From an uncultured Candidatus Saccharibacteria bacterium (GTDB lineage: Bacteria > Patescibacteriota > Saccharimonadia > Saccharimonadales > Saccharimonadaceae), in NCBI GenBank assembly GCA_938046735.1, contig CALIXF010000003.1, positions 62,001 through 126,000 of the forward strand: a stretch of 64,000 bases of DNA, given 5' to 3'. Below the pieces are notes generated by a model that saw only the letters and a list, made by a program, of their open reading frames with translations, had not been told where the DNA came from and searched no databases. Within the stretch, counting starts at the first letter, position 1. The number at the start of each line of letters is the position of its first letter. Below, piece by piece: positions 27,632 to 36,001 of the stretch. A program made the translations under genes and the position numbers.

Positions 27632-28180
27632 ATGTCAGAAGATAAACCTACTAAACAAAAAAAGGAGGTCGATCTTGCCGACTTCGTACAAAGAACGCTT
27701 GTGATTTTTAAACCAGACTCGGTGCAAAGAGGAATTGTAGGTGAAATATTGCAGCGTTTTGAGCGTGTGGGATTGAAAATTGTGGGAATGAAAATGGTTA
27801 GCCCGGATCAGGTACTCTTTAAGAGACACTACGAAGATATTGGTAAATTGATTTCTCGACGTGGTGAAGAAACTTTTATGTATAACTTGAATTACATGAT
27901 GTCAGGGCCAATTATTGCGATGTGCCTTGAGGGAGTCGAAGCGGTAGCTTTAGTACGTAAGATTGTAGGCCCAACAGAGCCAAAATCAGCAGACATGGGT
28001 ACAATTCGTGGTGATTTTTCACATATGAGCTTTGGCTATTCTAATGCAAAAAAGATTGGTGTACCTAATCTGGTTCATGCATCTGGAAATCCAGAAGAAG
28101 CGGCAGAGGAGGTAGAATTGTGGTTTACCGATGCAGAACTTTACGACTATGAAGATCTAAACGAAAAATATACGCGTTAA
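27632..28180 (+). CDS. ndk: Nucleoside diphosphate kinase
   Basis: 182 residues, longer than the usual 130-150 because of an N-terminal extension and an insert after RRGEETFMYNLN. Core motifs: RTLVIFKPDSVQRG, VGPTEPKSADMGTIRGDF and the active-site His of NLVHASGNPEEAAEE. Moves phosphate between nucleoside di- and triphosphates, finishing the salvage route of tdk and tmk. ATG 27632 has AGGGAG 5 nt upstream; ATG 27614 has no such site. Confidence 0.93.
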   Translation: MSEDKPTKQKKEVDLADFVQRTLVIFKPDSVQRGIVGEILQRFERVGLKIVGMKMVSPDQVLFKRHYEDIGKLISRRGEETFMYNLNYMMSGPIIAMCLEGVEAVALVRKIVGPTEPKSADMGTIRGDFSHMSFGYSNAKKIGVPNLVHASGNPEEAAEEVELWFTDAELYDYEDLNEKYTR

Positions 28181-28199
28181 GATAGTATGCTGAATATGG

Positions 28200-28205
28200 T
28201 ATAAT
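28200..28205 (+). promoter_or_regulatory. tRNA-Arg promoter -10
   Basis: TATG-G-TATAAT, 11 nt before the tRNA 5' end. It may also drive the downstream PH-domain gene. Confidence 0.65.
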
Positions 28206-28216
28206 TAATTTGTGTT

Positions 28217-28292
28217 GGCCTGGTAGCTCAATGGATAGAGCAGCTCCGTCCTAAGGAGAAGGTTGCGAGTTCGACCCCCGCCCGGGTCACCA
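28217..28292 (+). tRNA. tRNA-Arg (CCT)
   Basis: 76 nt. Acceptor GGCCTGG pairs with CCGGGTC, followed by discriminator A and an encoded CCA. D-arm GCTC/GAGC, anticodon loop GTCCTAA (anticodon CCT) and T-loop TTCGACC. Position 27-43 is a G-A mismatch. Confidence 0.95.
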
Positions 28293-28306
28293 TAAATTGA
28301 AATTAT

Positions 28307-28792
28307 ATGACAAAATTAGTATTTGATGGGCAGCGTGAAGGGGAAGAAGTTAAGTTTGTTTTTCGTCGACATTTTTCAACAGCAAAAGCGGGAATTATTT
28401 TTTTAGTAATTATGATGTTATTGGGAGTAGTTCCGCTTTTTTTGTGGCAGAATGACCTTAGGATGTTATGGCTTTTTCTTGGTTTTGCCTTTGTGGGAAT
28501 ATGTGGCTTTTCCTATTCTTATATGATGTGGTATTTTTCGGTTTATATTGTGACGGATCAGAGGATAAGACAAATTTCACAGAAAGGTTTGTTTAAAAAG
28601 ACAGTAGTGGATTTAGGCTTGGATAAAATACAGAGTATTTCTTATGGTATTACTTCAATAGTAGGCGGAATTTTAGGATATGGCACAATTCTGATTCAGA
28701 CGGGAGCTGGTGATTTAGTAATCTCGGTAGTGGGGAAGCCAGCTATGATTTATGAGAAATTACAAAACGTGGTAGCAAAGAATACAAAATAG
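28307..28792 (+). CDS. Membrane protein with bacterial PH-like domain
   Basis: 161 residues. Two membrane helices (about 28-48 and 53-76), then a beta-rich domain with the bPH2 hallmark YIVTDQRIRQISQKGLF and QSISYGITSIVGGILGYGTI. Such YdbS/YdbT-like proteins are of unknown role. It lies 15 nt behind tRNA-Arg without a clear ribosome site. Confidence 0.7.
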   Translation: MTKLVFDGQREGEEVKFVFRRHFSTAKAGIIFLVIMMLLGVVPLFLWQNDLRMLWLFLGFAFVGICGFSYSYMMWYFSVYIVTDQRIRQISQKGLFKKTVVDLGLDKIQSISYGITSIVGGILGYGTILIQTGAGDLVISVVGKPAMIYEKLQNVVAKNTK

Positions 28793-28809
28793 GGAAGAGG
28801 AAAATTGTA

Positions 28810-29874
28810 ATGAGTAAAGAGCAAAATGAAGAGAAAAAGATGTCGATTATTAAGCGCTTAAAACAACGTAAGGAACAGAAAGAAATTGAGGAGTTTAAGA
28901 ATAAGACAGAGCTTGAACGAGTAGAAGAGAGACGCGAAGAGGTTTTATCGAAAGGGAGAAAATTTAAATATCCTTTGCAATACGCAAAATATCGAATTGT
29001 GACATTGACAATTGTAATTTCGCTAATTGCTGTGTTGTTTTTTGGTGGTTTTTTGTATCTATCTTTATATAAATGGCAAAGTACGGATTCAGTATTGTAT
29101 CGTTTGACTCAATTAGTGCCGTTACCGATAGCGTCAGTAGATAATGAAAGAGTACGTTATTCGGATTATTTAATGATCTATAAAAGTACAATTACACCAA
29201 TAGAGCAACAACAGGGGAAGTTGGGGAATGAAAAGGATGCTTTGTCGATGAGAAATCACTATAAGAGAATGGCCTTAACCGAAGCAGAAAACTATGCTTA
29301 TGCACTGAAATTGGCGGCAGAATTTCGCATTACAGTTGATAAGAATGAAATTGATCAGGCGCTTGACAAGCATCGAAAAATTGGTGGAGTGGAGCGAAGC
29401 GAGGAGAGTTTTAAAAAGATTTTGGAAGATAATTTTGGTCTGTCGGTGAAAGAATATAGAAGAATGTTGTATCTATCTCTAATGAAAGAGAAAGTGTCGC
29501 AACAGATTGATAAGGAAGCGATCAGGGTTTCAGAGACAGTTCAAGCTGGGATAAAGGCGGGGAAGACTTTGAAGGTAATTGCTGATGAATTGGGCGAGAA
29601 AGTACTGTATGAGGAGACTGGAGGGTTAGTGGATAAAATGAATGTGGATGGGGGACGAGCAGGGGTCGCCATGAATCTTGAAGCGGGACAAACTTCGGAT
29701 CGAGTAATGTCTTCTTCTGGAGATGGTTATTATTTTGTAACATTGGTTAATAAGACTGAATCATCAGTAAATTATAATTCGATTAAAGTGCCATTTCTGG
29801 AATTTAATAAGCGAATGAAAAAGATCCGTGAAGATGGGCTGGTACGAGAGAATATTAGCTTAAAAGATGAATAA
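28810..29874 (+). CDS. SurA/PpiC-like membrane-anchored chaperone (peptidyl-prolyl isomerase family)
   Basis: 354 residues. A charged cytoplasmic coiled coil (about 1-60), one membrane helix (about 68-92), then a SurA-N-like helical domain (VDNERVRYSDYLMIYK; FRITVDKNEIDQALDKHRK; SVKEYRRMLYLSLMKEKV) and a C-terminal rotamase-like part (AGQTSDRVMSSSGDGYYFVTLV). The rotamase part is short, so chaperone activity may dominate. Acts outside the membrane on secreted proteins. GGGAAGAGGAAAATTGTA precedes the ATG. Confidence 0.75.
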   Translation: MSKEQNEEKKMSIIKRLKQRKEQKEIEEFKNKTELERVEERREEVLSKGRKFKYPLQYAKYRIVTLTIVISLIAVLFFGGFLYLSLYKWQSTDSVLYRLTQLVPLPIASVDNERVRYSDYLMIYKSTITPIEQQQGKLGNEKDALSMRNHYKRMALTEAENYAYALKLAAEFRITVDKNEIDQALDKHRKIGGVERSEESFKKILEDNFGLSVKEYRRMLYLSLMKEKVSQQIDKEAIRVSETVQAGIKAGKTLKVIADELGEKVLYEETGGLVDKMNVDGGRAGVAMNLEAGQTSDRVMSSSGDGYYFVTLVNKTESSVNYNSIKVPFLEFNKRMKKIREDGLVRENISLKDE

Positions 29875-29915
29875 AAGATTTTTGGCGTAATGATGATTGT
29901 AGAGATTTTAATAAA

Positions 29916-29934
29916 AAAATCCCCGGGGGATTTT
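29916..29934. terminator. Terminator between chaperone gene and tRNA-Gly
   Basis: AAAATCCCC facing GGGGGATTTT; the inner C/G bases form the loop. It can serve the plus-strand gene and, read backwards, the minus-strand tRNA-Gly. Confidence 0.7.
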
Positions 29935-29947
29935 CTGGAAAAATAGA

Positions 29948-30022
29948 TGGTGCGAGTAGAGGGAGTCGGACCCTCGTCTCTTCCTTGGGAAGGAAACATA
30001 ATAGCCGTTATACGATACTCGC
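29948..30022 (-). tRNA. tRNA-Gly (CCC)
   Basis: 75 nt. Acceptor GCGAGTA/TACTCGC, discriminator A, encoded CCA. Anticodon arm TTTCC-TTCCCAA-GGAAG gives anticodon CCC. The D-arm ATCGTATAACGGCTATTAT is typical of bacterial tRNA-Gly. Its promoter TG-C-TAAAAT (plus 30033-30038) is 10 nt upstream. Confidence 0.95.
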
Positions 30023-30068
30023 GTATATGAATATTTTAGCATAATTAGAAGAAGATAGAGAAAAAGTA

Positions 30069-30097
30069 TTGCACAAATAGAGGCAATAAAGTATACT
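30069..30097 (+). promoter_or_regulatory. tRNA-Asp promoter
   Basis: TTGCAC (30069-30074), 17-bp spacer, TATACT (30092-30097), 9 nt before the tRNA. Confidence 0.8.
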
Positions 30098-30106
30098 ACT
30101 GGTATT

Positions 30107-30183
30107 GGATTCGTAGCTCAGTTGGTTAGAGCGCTGCCCTGTCACGGCAGAGGTCGCGAGTTCGAGTCTCGTCGGATCCGCCA
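30107..30183 (+). tRNA. tRNA-Asp (GTC)
   Basis: 77 nt. Acceptor GGATTCG/CGGATCC, discriminator G, encoded CCA. Anticodon arm CTGCC-CTGTCAC-GGCAG gives GTC. T-loop TTCGAGT. Confidence 0.97.
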
Positions 30184-30185
30184 TT

Positions 30186-30206
30186 ACAGCTTTTAAGCTG
30201 TTTTTT
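30186..30206 (+). terminator. Terminator after tRNA-Asp
   Basis: ACAGCT / AGCTGT stem followed by a T-run, 3 nt behind the CCA end. Confidence 0.85.
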
Positions 30207-30219
30207 GTTTTTAAATTTT

Positions 30220-31080
30220 TTATTCAATAATGAAATTATCGGCAAAGTTTTGGTAGTGAACTAGAGAATCTTGATGGAGTGTCCAGCAAAGAACAGGATG
30301 ATTTTTGCGGTATTTTTGGATTTTTTGATATTGAACAATATTTTTATCAACAGAGATGAAATCAGGTTGCAACCAAATATTAAAAGGAAAATTTAAGGCT
30401 AAAAGACCTAAAAGGAGAAGTGCTTTGGGATGGCTTGAAATGAGGAGTCCGGCTGGAATTTCTGGAAAATGATATTTAAACCAGCGTATAATACGAGGGT
30501 CAAAACTTTTTACGGCAACAAAGGCATCTCGATTTTGTTTTTGGTACTCTTGGAGTATGAGAGCAGTTTTTTGACAGAAGAGATGATGGTCTGTGAATAG
30601 TTCTGATTTGAGTTCAATTAAAAGTGGTGTTTGAGCTGCAATAAGATCCAGTGCGCTTTTTAATGTGGGAATTTGATATGTTGATATTTGAGGAGAGATA
30701 GATTGAGATTGAGAAAAATGAGGAGAGATTTTTAAAGCTTGTAATTCAGAAAGTTTAGTACGTTTTATTTTTTTGGAGACTTGGGTAAGCCGCTCGGTGT
30801 TATTGTCGTGAAAAACGATGAGTTCACGATCGACAGTTAGGTGAATATCTAATTCAATGGCGAGATGATTATCAATAGCTAATTGAAAAGCAGCAAGAGT
30901 ATTCTCTGGAATATATAAAGGGGACTCGTCTAGATTAGTATCTAAATTATAAAAACCATGAAGCCCGCGGTGTGCAAAAAGATGGCTAGTTAGGGTGGTT
31001 AACGGTGCGCGCTTGGTGATAAGTGTGGAATTGGTGGGAAGACTTGATTGGTTATTTGAAGTGTTTAGAGTTTTTTTCAT
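30220..31080 (-). CDS. Glycerophosphodiester phosphodiesterase
   Basis: 286 residues, GDPD family (UgpQ-like). Catalytic HRG in FAHRGLHG (about 34), PENTLAAFQLAID, metal-binding ELDIHLT and VFHDNNTERL. Hydrolyses glycerophosphodiesters such as glycerophosphocholine to glycerol-3-phosphate, perhaps from host lipids. No signal peptide, so likely cytoplasmic. It faces tRNA-Asp convergently and tRNA-Thr divergently. Confidence 0.9.
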   Translation of the reverse strand: MKKTLNTSNNQSSLPTNSTLITKRAPLTTLTSHLFAHRGLHGFYNLDTNLDESPLYIPENTLAAFQLAIDNHLAIELDIHLTVDRELIVFHDNNTERLTQVSKKIKRTKLSELQALKISPHFSQSQSISPQISTYQIPTLKSALDLIAAQTPLLIELKSELFTDHHLFCQKTALILQEYQKQNRDAFVAVKSFDPRIIRWFKYHFPEIPAGLLISSHPKALLLLGLLALNFPFNIWLQPDFISVDKNIVQYQKIQKYRKNHPVLCWTLHQDSLVHYQNFADNFIIE

Positions 31081-31082
31081 GG

Positions 31083-31088
31083 TATAAT
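31083..31088 (+). promoter_or_regulatory. tRNA-Thr promoter -10
   Basis: TG-G-TATAAT, 10 nt before the tRNA; the TG overlaps the start codon of the divergent phosphodiesterase gene. Confidence 0.7.
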
Positions 31089-31098
31089 TTGCTTAGGT

Positions 31099-31174
31099 GC
31101 CATTGTAGCTCAGTTGGTAGAGCAGCTCATTCGTAACGAGCAGGTCGCAGGTTCGATCCCTGTCAATGGCTCCA
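31099..31174 (+). tRNA. tRNA-Thr (CGT)
   Basis: 76 nt. Acceptor GCCATTG/CAATGGC, discriminator T, encoded CCA. Anticodon loop TTCGTAA gives CGT. The last 12 nt overlap the stop end of trxB on the other strand. Confidence 0.95.
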
Positions 31175-32125
31175 TTTTTGATTTAAAAAATTGATAGCTG
31201 AGGTTGCACTAAGTGCTCCATCTGCGGTAGCGGTGACTAGTTGACGAGTAGTTTTTGAGCGACAATCACCTGCAACAAAGAATCCAGGAAGACTGGTGAT
31301 ACAATTGTCATCAGTGATGGGGAAACCAGATTGATCAATATTTAGAAAATGTTCTTTTGTAAGATTTTGAAGCAGATTGGAGCTTGGGAAAATACGACCA
31401 ATCTCAATAAAGAGACCTTTAATTTTGAGTAGACGAGGCGAAGATGGATTCTGTTGATGGCTTGATTCAAGGATATTTTTTAGAATAATACCAGATAATG
31501 AGCCGTTGGTGGTTTGAAAAGATTCAACTTCGTTATTTGCAACAATAATAACATTAGTACGAGATTTTAATTTATTAAAAAGAAGCTTTTCGGCACGAAA
31601 AATGTCAGAACGATGGATAAGGTAGACTTTTTGACAGAGATCAGCTAGATAGAGTGCGGAAAGTACTGCAGAATTACCGCCGCCAACTACTGCTGTAGTT
31701 TGATCTTTATAGAGAGGGCCATCGCAGGTGGCACAAATGGCGAGACCCTTACCAAGAAGTTGATCTTCTTGTGGTAAATTAAGCTTGCGACGAGCAGTAC
31801 CGGTAGCAAGAATGATGGTTTTGGCGTGAAAAGTATGATTCTTAGTATGAATTTGATAGATTGAATCTTGAAGATCCAAACTTATGACAGTTTGGTAAGT
31901 AATCTTAAGACCGAGATCGTGTAGTTGTTCGTAAAGATGGGTTGCAAACTCTTGTCCAGAAATGTTAGGAAGAGCAGGATAGTTTTCGACAAGGGGTGAT
32001 TGAATAATTTGTCCACCAAAAATGGTGGACTCTAATAAAAGAATAGTTTTGTTGGCGCGTAAGGCATAGAGAGCGGCAGTCATGCCGGCAGCACCAGCGC
32101 CAATAATTGCAATATCATAGACCAT
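31163..32125 (-). CDS. trxB: Thioredoxin reductase
   Basis: 320 residues. FAD motif IIGAGAAGMTAALYALRA at the N-terminus, redox pair CATC (in GLAICATCDGPLY, about 133), NADPH motif VVGGGNSAV and FFVAGDCRS near the C-terminus. Reduces thioredoxin with NADPH in the cytoplasm. A minus-strand TG-C-TATAAT (plus 32132-32137) is 6 nt before the ATG, predicting a leaderless mRNA. The stop codon lies inside the acceptor stem of tRNA-Thr. Confidence 0.93.
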   Translation of the reverse strand: MVYDIAIIGAGAAGMTAALYALRANKTILLLESTIFGGQIIQSPLVENYPALPNISGQEFATHLYEQLHDLGLKITYQTVISLDLQDSIYQIHTKNHTFHAKTIILATGTARRKLNLPQEDQLLGKGLAICATCDGPLYKDQTTAVVGGGNSAVLSALYLADLCQKVYLIHRSDIFRAEKLLFNKLKSRTNVIIVANNEVESFQTTNGSLSGIILKNILESSHQQNPSSPRLLKIKGLFIEIGRIFPSSNLLQNLTKEHFLNIDQSGFPITDDNCITSLPGFFVAGDCRSKTTRQLVTATADGALSATSAINFLNQKWSH

Positions 32126-32177
32126 AGAGATATTATAGCAAGTCTATTTTAAAGTAGTCATGATATGATTATAAGTA

Positions 32178-32855
32178 ATGGTACAGCTTGGAATTAAAAA
32201 AGGTAGAGGTAGATTATTAGATTGGATAAAAAATTTATCTGGTGAGAAGAAGAGGGGTTGGAATTTTGAGTTGATAAAACATAATAGAGAAATGATGGCA
32301 AGAATTTTTTTGGTTGCAATTGAACAATATAATTTGAAAGCCTCACAAAAAGAGGTGGTAGATAAAAATGGTGTTCATATTGCCGAGCAATTAATTTCAC
32401 CTGGAGGTTTTAAACTAGTAACTGGATACCATGTGGATCAAATATCAGAGGATAAAAATGTGATAGTGGATTCTGAAATGTATGTACAAAATTTAACTAC
32501 AACGATTTATTCTAATTTGGTAATTGGTTATAACTGGCAAACAGAGGTGATTGTAATTATAGAAGTGAGTGCTGATCTAAATTCTTATTCGGATATTTAT
32601 GTGTTTTCTAAACAAAATGTTTTTAAAACGAAATATAGTTGGTTTTCGGATACCTTTCAAATTTATGATCGTAGTGAGAGTTTAATAAAAAATTTACTAA
32701 TATTTTTGAGCCCAAATAATCGAACAACTTTTATGGTGGATGCTGAAATAGATGAAAGACTGGTTGATATAGAGGGGAAAAGAGTGTTGATTTATATGAG
32801 ACAACCTGAGGAGAGGGAAGATTTTGTAAGGTTTTTTAAGAAGTTCGCAAAATAG
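32178..32855 (+). CDS. Hypothetical soluble protein
   Basis: 225 residues, no signal peptide or membrane helix. Mixed alpha/beta sequence with a basic N-terminus. Aromatic-rich middle (IYSNLVIGYNWQTEVIVI) and a C-terminal VLIYMRQPEEREDF. No family recognised. A TATGAT box 8 nt before the ATG suggests leaderless transcription. Confidence 0.65.
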   Translation: MVQLGIKKGRGRLLDWIKNLSGEKKRGWNFELIKHNREMMARIFLVAIEQYNLKASQKEVVDKNGVHIAEQLISPGGFKLVTGYHVDQISEDKNVIVDSEMYVQNLTTTIYSNLVIGYNWQTEVIVIIEVSADLNSYSDIYVFSKQNVFKTKYSWFSDTFQIYDRSESLIKNLLIFLSPNNRTTFMVDAEIDERLVDIEGKRVLIYMRQPEEREDFVRFFKKFAK

Positions 32856-32904
32856 TCAAAAGAGAGGAAATAGAGTAATATAGAGAAGGTAATAGGAGAT
32901 GATG

Positions 32905-33477
32905 ATGAATGAAGGAGATGTGAAGATTTTAGCAATTGTGGGCATGAGTGGATCTGGAAAATCAGTAGTAGTAGATTATCTAACAGATAAAGGTTTTCCT
33001 AAAGTATATTTTGGGGGAATGATTTATAAGGAAATGAATCGACGTGGTATTGAAAGAACTGCTGATGGTGAAAGTGAAAAACAATTTCGTGAAATGATTC
33101 GTGAAACAGAAGGGAAAGATTGGGTTGTTAAACAAGTAATTGAGGAGACAAGGAATTTAATTAACGCTGGACAAAAAAGAGTTATTCTTGACGGTCTTTA
33201 TTCTTGGACGGAATATAAGGCTTTGAAGAAAGAATTCCCAGGACGGCTGACTGTACTTGCAGTTGTTGTGCCCAAAGCTTTAAGGCATTTTAGAGTAAGT
33301 AAGAGGCCAGAGAGACCGTTCAATGCGAAGGAGATCCAAGAACGTGATCGTTCTGAGATAGAAAACTTGGAAAAAGGTGGTCCAATTGCAATGGCGGATT
33401 ATTATGTTCTAAATGATGAGAGCGTGGCTAAGTTACACGATGACGTGGATGTGATTCTTGAGAGAATTGATTTTTAA
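32905..33477 (+). CDS. P-loop kinase, dephospho-CoA-kinase-like
   Basis: 190 residues. P-loop VGMSGSGKSVVVDYL at the N-terminus, then EGKDWVVKQVIEET, VILDGLYSWTEYKAL (Walker B-like) and a lid with RVSKRPERPF and QERDRSEIENLEKGGPIAMADYYVLND, the pattern of archaeal-type AAA/nucleoside kinases related to CoaE. Substrate unknown. Three in-frame ATGs lie in a row (32899, 32902, 32905); AGGAG ends directly before the first, so the third has proper spacing. Confidence 0.7.
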   Translation: MNEGDVKILAIVGMSGSGKSVVVDYLTDKGFPKVYFGGMIYKEMNRRGIERTADGESEKQFREMIRETEGKDWVVKQVIEETRNLINAGQKRVILDGLYSWTEYKALKKEFPGRLTVLAVVVPKALRHFRVSKRPERPFNAKEIQERDRSEIENLEKGGPIAMADYYVLNDESVAKLHDDVDVILERIDF

Positions 33478-33511
33478 TTGAATAATTTTTAGACAAGTTT
33501 TAGGAGCGGCA

Positions 33512-36001
33512 ATGAAGACACTAGTGATTATTGACGGAAAAAGTGTGTTTTATAGGGGATATTTTGCAATGGGGGCATTGTCGACATCGGATGGTACTCC
33601 TACTTCTGGAGTATATGGTTTTGCAACGATCGCAATTGAAATAGTAAAGAAATTAAAACCTAATCAAGTAGTGGTGGCTTGGGATAAAGCAAAAACTTCA
33701 ACGGCTAAAAGGCTGGCTATTTATCCGGAATATAAGGCAGGAAGAACTAAGCCTCCAGAGGACTTTTTTGTGCAGATCCCACTTTTAAAAGAGTTAGTTT
33801 TGGCTTTAGGATGGGATTTTTTGGAAGCTGATGAATATGAGGCTGATGATATTATCGGTACACTAGCTCGACAGGCAGATGAAGCGAGAGATTATATGAC
33901 ATATATAGTTTCCTCTGATCTTGATATGTTACAGATTGTTGATGAAAATACAAGAATGTACCGCCTGATTAAAGGATTTTCTAATATTGAAGAGATTGAT
34001 GTTCAGGCAGTAGAAGAGAAATATGGGATTTTGAAAAATCAATTTTTGGATTTAAAGGCGTTGAAAGGGGATAATTCAGATAATATTCCTGGAGTACCTG
34101 GGATCGGTGAAAAGACCGCTGTGAAACTATTAAACAAATATAGTAGTTTATTTGGTGTATATGATCATATTGAAGAAATTTCTGGTGCAATACGTAAAAA
34201 ATTAGAAACAGGAAAAGAATCAGCTATGATGTCATATAAATTAGCAAAAATTATGACCGATGCACCAGTTGACCTTAATAAAATACCAAAACTGGAAGTA
34301 AAGCCAGAAAGGATTATCGCGGCGTTAAGAAAATTAGAATTTAATTCATTGATTAGGAAATTTCAGACTGAATTCAGAGAATATGATGCAGGCTCAACGA
34401 GAATGGATGGACGTGAGGTTTCTCGTGAACAGATGACAGATAAGAAAGCTGATTCTATTAAGACGAATTATCCGATACAAAATGGAGAAGATGTAGAGAT
34501 CCCGAATAATACGATTGTGGCAAAGAATTTGAAGGAAAAGATGCACCTGTCAAAGCGTTTGGCAGAGATGATTATGGAAGGCAAGAGACAAATTTGGGAT
34601 TTGAAACAGGCGGACTTTTTGCTTAATCCATTAAAGAGAACAGAGATAGCAGAAAATAATCAAACCAAGTTGGTGTTAGACGATTCATGTGAGAGATTGA
34701 TGAGAGGAGAATATACTGATGAGGAAAAAATGGAATATGCAAAACAGATAAAAGTTTTGAAAAAGATTCCAAAACTGTATCATATTTTGACTGATTTTGA
34801 TTTACCATTAATCCCAGTACTCTATGAGATGGAGGAAACAGGAATTTTAATTGATCGTGAATATTTTAAGGGACTAGAAAAAGAGTTTACTCAAAAAGTT
34901 GAAGTGCTTGAACAAAAAATTTATACAGTGAGTGGAGTGAATTTTAATGTAAATTCACCAATACAGCTATCTAAAGTATTATTTGAGGACTTGGGGTTAC
35001 CAACTAAAGGTATAAAGAAAACAACCCGTGGTTTTTCGACCGGGGTAAGTGAACTTGAAAAACTGGAAGGTTTACATCCAGTAATTGAGTTAATTAAAGA
35101 ATACCGTGAAGTATCGAAATTGCTTTCAACATATATTCTACCACTACCAGATTTAGCTGGAGAGGATGGACGGATTCATACCACTTTCACGCAAGACGTA
35201 ACGGCTACTGGTAGACTATCGAGCGTAAACCCTAATTTACAGAATATACCTGTGCGATCAGAGGATGGGAAACGTATTCGAACTGGTTTTGTGGCTGGTG
35301 AGGGAAAAATTTTGGTTTCGGCAGATTATGCTCAGTTTGAATTACGTCTAGCGGCAGCTTTAGCTGGGGATACTAAGTTAATAGAAGCGTTTTCACAAAA
35401 TATTGATATTCATACAAAAACAGCATCAGAAGTTTTTGGGATCAAAATGGAAGAGGTTAGTAAAGCACAGCGAAGGGCGGCAAAAGTAATTAATTTTGGT
35501 GTGCTATATGGGATGAGTCCTAAGGGGTTGGCAGATTCGGCGGAAATGAATTTTTATGAAGCAAAACAATTTATCGATGAGTATTTTAAAATAAGAAAAC
35601 CAATTAAAGATTATTTGGAAAGAACCTTAAAACAGGCACGTGAGGAGGGGTTTGTGGAAACTTATTTTGGACGAAGACGACCGACACCAGATGTGAAATC
35701 GTCAAACTTTATTGTAAGATCGGCGGCAGAAAGAGCGGCTCAAAACATGCCAATTCAAGGGACGGAAGCGGATTTGATGAAGAGGGCAATGATTAGAGTA
35801 AATAATTTATTGAAAGAAAAATATCAGCAAAGAGCAAAAATGATTTTGCAGGTACATGATTCTTTAATTATTGAATGTGATAACGAATTGGAGAAGGGGG
35901 TAGCGATGGATCTAGTCAAAATAATGGAATCGATAGCTCCGGAACTTCCGGTAAGACTGAAAGCAGATGTGTCAATAGGAGTAAATTGGGGTGAATTATA
36001 A
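33512..36001 (+). CDS. polA: DNA polymerase I
   Basis: 829 residues. 5'-nuclease domain (about 1-290) with DGKSVFYRGYFA, EADEYEADDIIG and GDNSDNIPGVPGIGEKTA. The middle (about 290-430) is short and shows no DEDD proofreading residues. Polymerase domain (about 430-829): motif A SADYAQFELRLAA, motif B RRAAKVINFGVLYGM and motif C LQVHDSLIIEC. So it should repair and process Okazaki fragments without proofreading. TTTTAGGAGCGGCA precedes the ATG. The next gene starts within its last 11 nt. Confidence 0.96.
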   Translation: MKTLVIIDGKSVFYRGYFAMGALSTSDGTPTSGVYGFATIAIEIVKKLKPNQVVVAWDKAKTSTAKRLAIYPEYKAGRTKPPEDFFVQIPLLKELVLALGWDFLEADEYEADDIIGTLARQADEARDYMTYIVSSDLDMLQIVDENTRMYRLIKGFSNIEEIDVQAVEEKYGILKNQFLDLKALKGDNSDNIPGVPGIGEKTAVKLLNKYSSLFGVYDHIEEISGAIRKKLETGKESAMMSYKLAKIMTDAPVDLNKIPKLEVKPERIIAALRKLEFNSLIRKFQTEFREYDAGSTRMDGREVSREQMTDKKADSIKTNYPIQNGEDVEIPNNTIVAKNLKEKMHLSKRLAEMIMEGKRQIWDLKQADFLLNPLKRTEIAENNQTKLVLDDSCERLMRGEYTDEEKMEYAKQIKVLKKIPKLYHILTDFDLPLIPVLYEMEETGILIDREYFKGLEKEFTQKVEVLEQKIYTVSGVNFNVNSPIQLSKVLFEDLGLPTKGIKKTTRGFSTGVSELEKLEGLHPVIELIKEYREVSKLLSTYILPLPDLAGEDGRIHTTFTQDVTATGRLSSVNPNLQNIPVRSEDGKRIRTGFVAGEGKILVSADYAQFELRLAAALAGDTKLIEAFSQNIDIHTKTASEVFGIKMEEVSKAQRRAAKVINFGVLYGMSPKGLADSAEMNFYEAKQFIDEYFKIRKPIKDYLERTLKQAREEGFVETYFGRRRPTPDVKSSNFIVRSAAERAAQNMPIQGTEADLMKRAMIRVNNLLKEKYQQRAKMILQVHDSLIIECDNELEKGVAMDLVKIMESIAPELPVRLKADVSIGVNWGEL

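Noticed and set aside
33512..36001. Proofreading activity in PolA
   Set aside because: The segment between nuclease and polymerase domains is short and lacks the DEDD residues.
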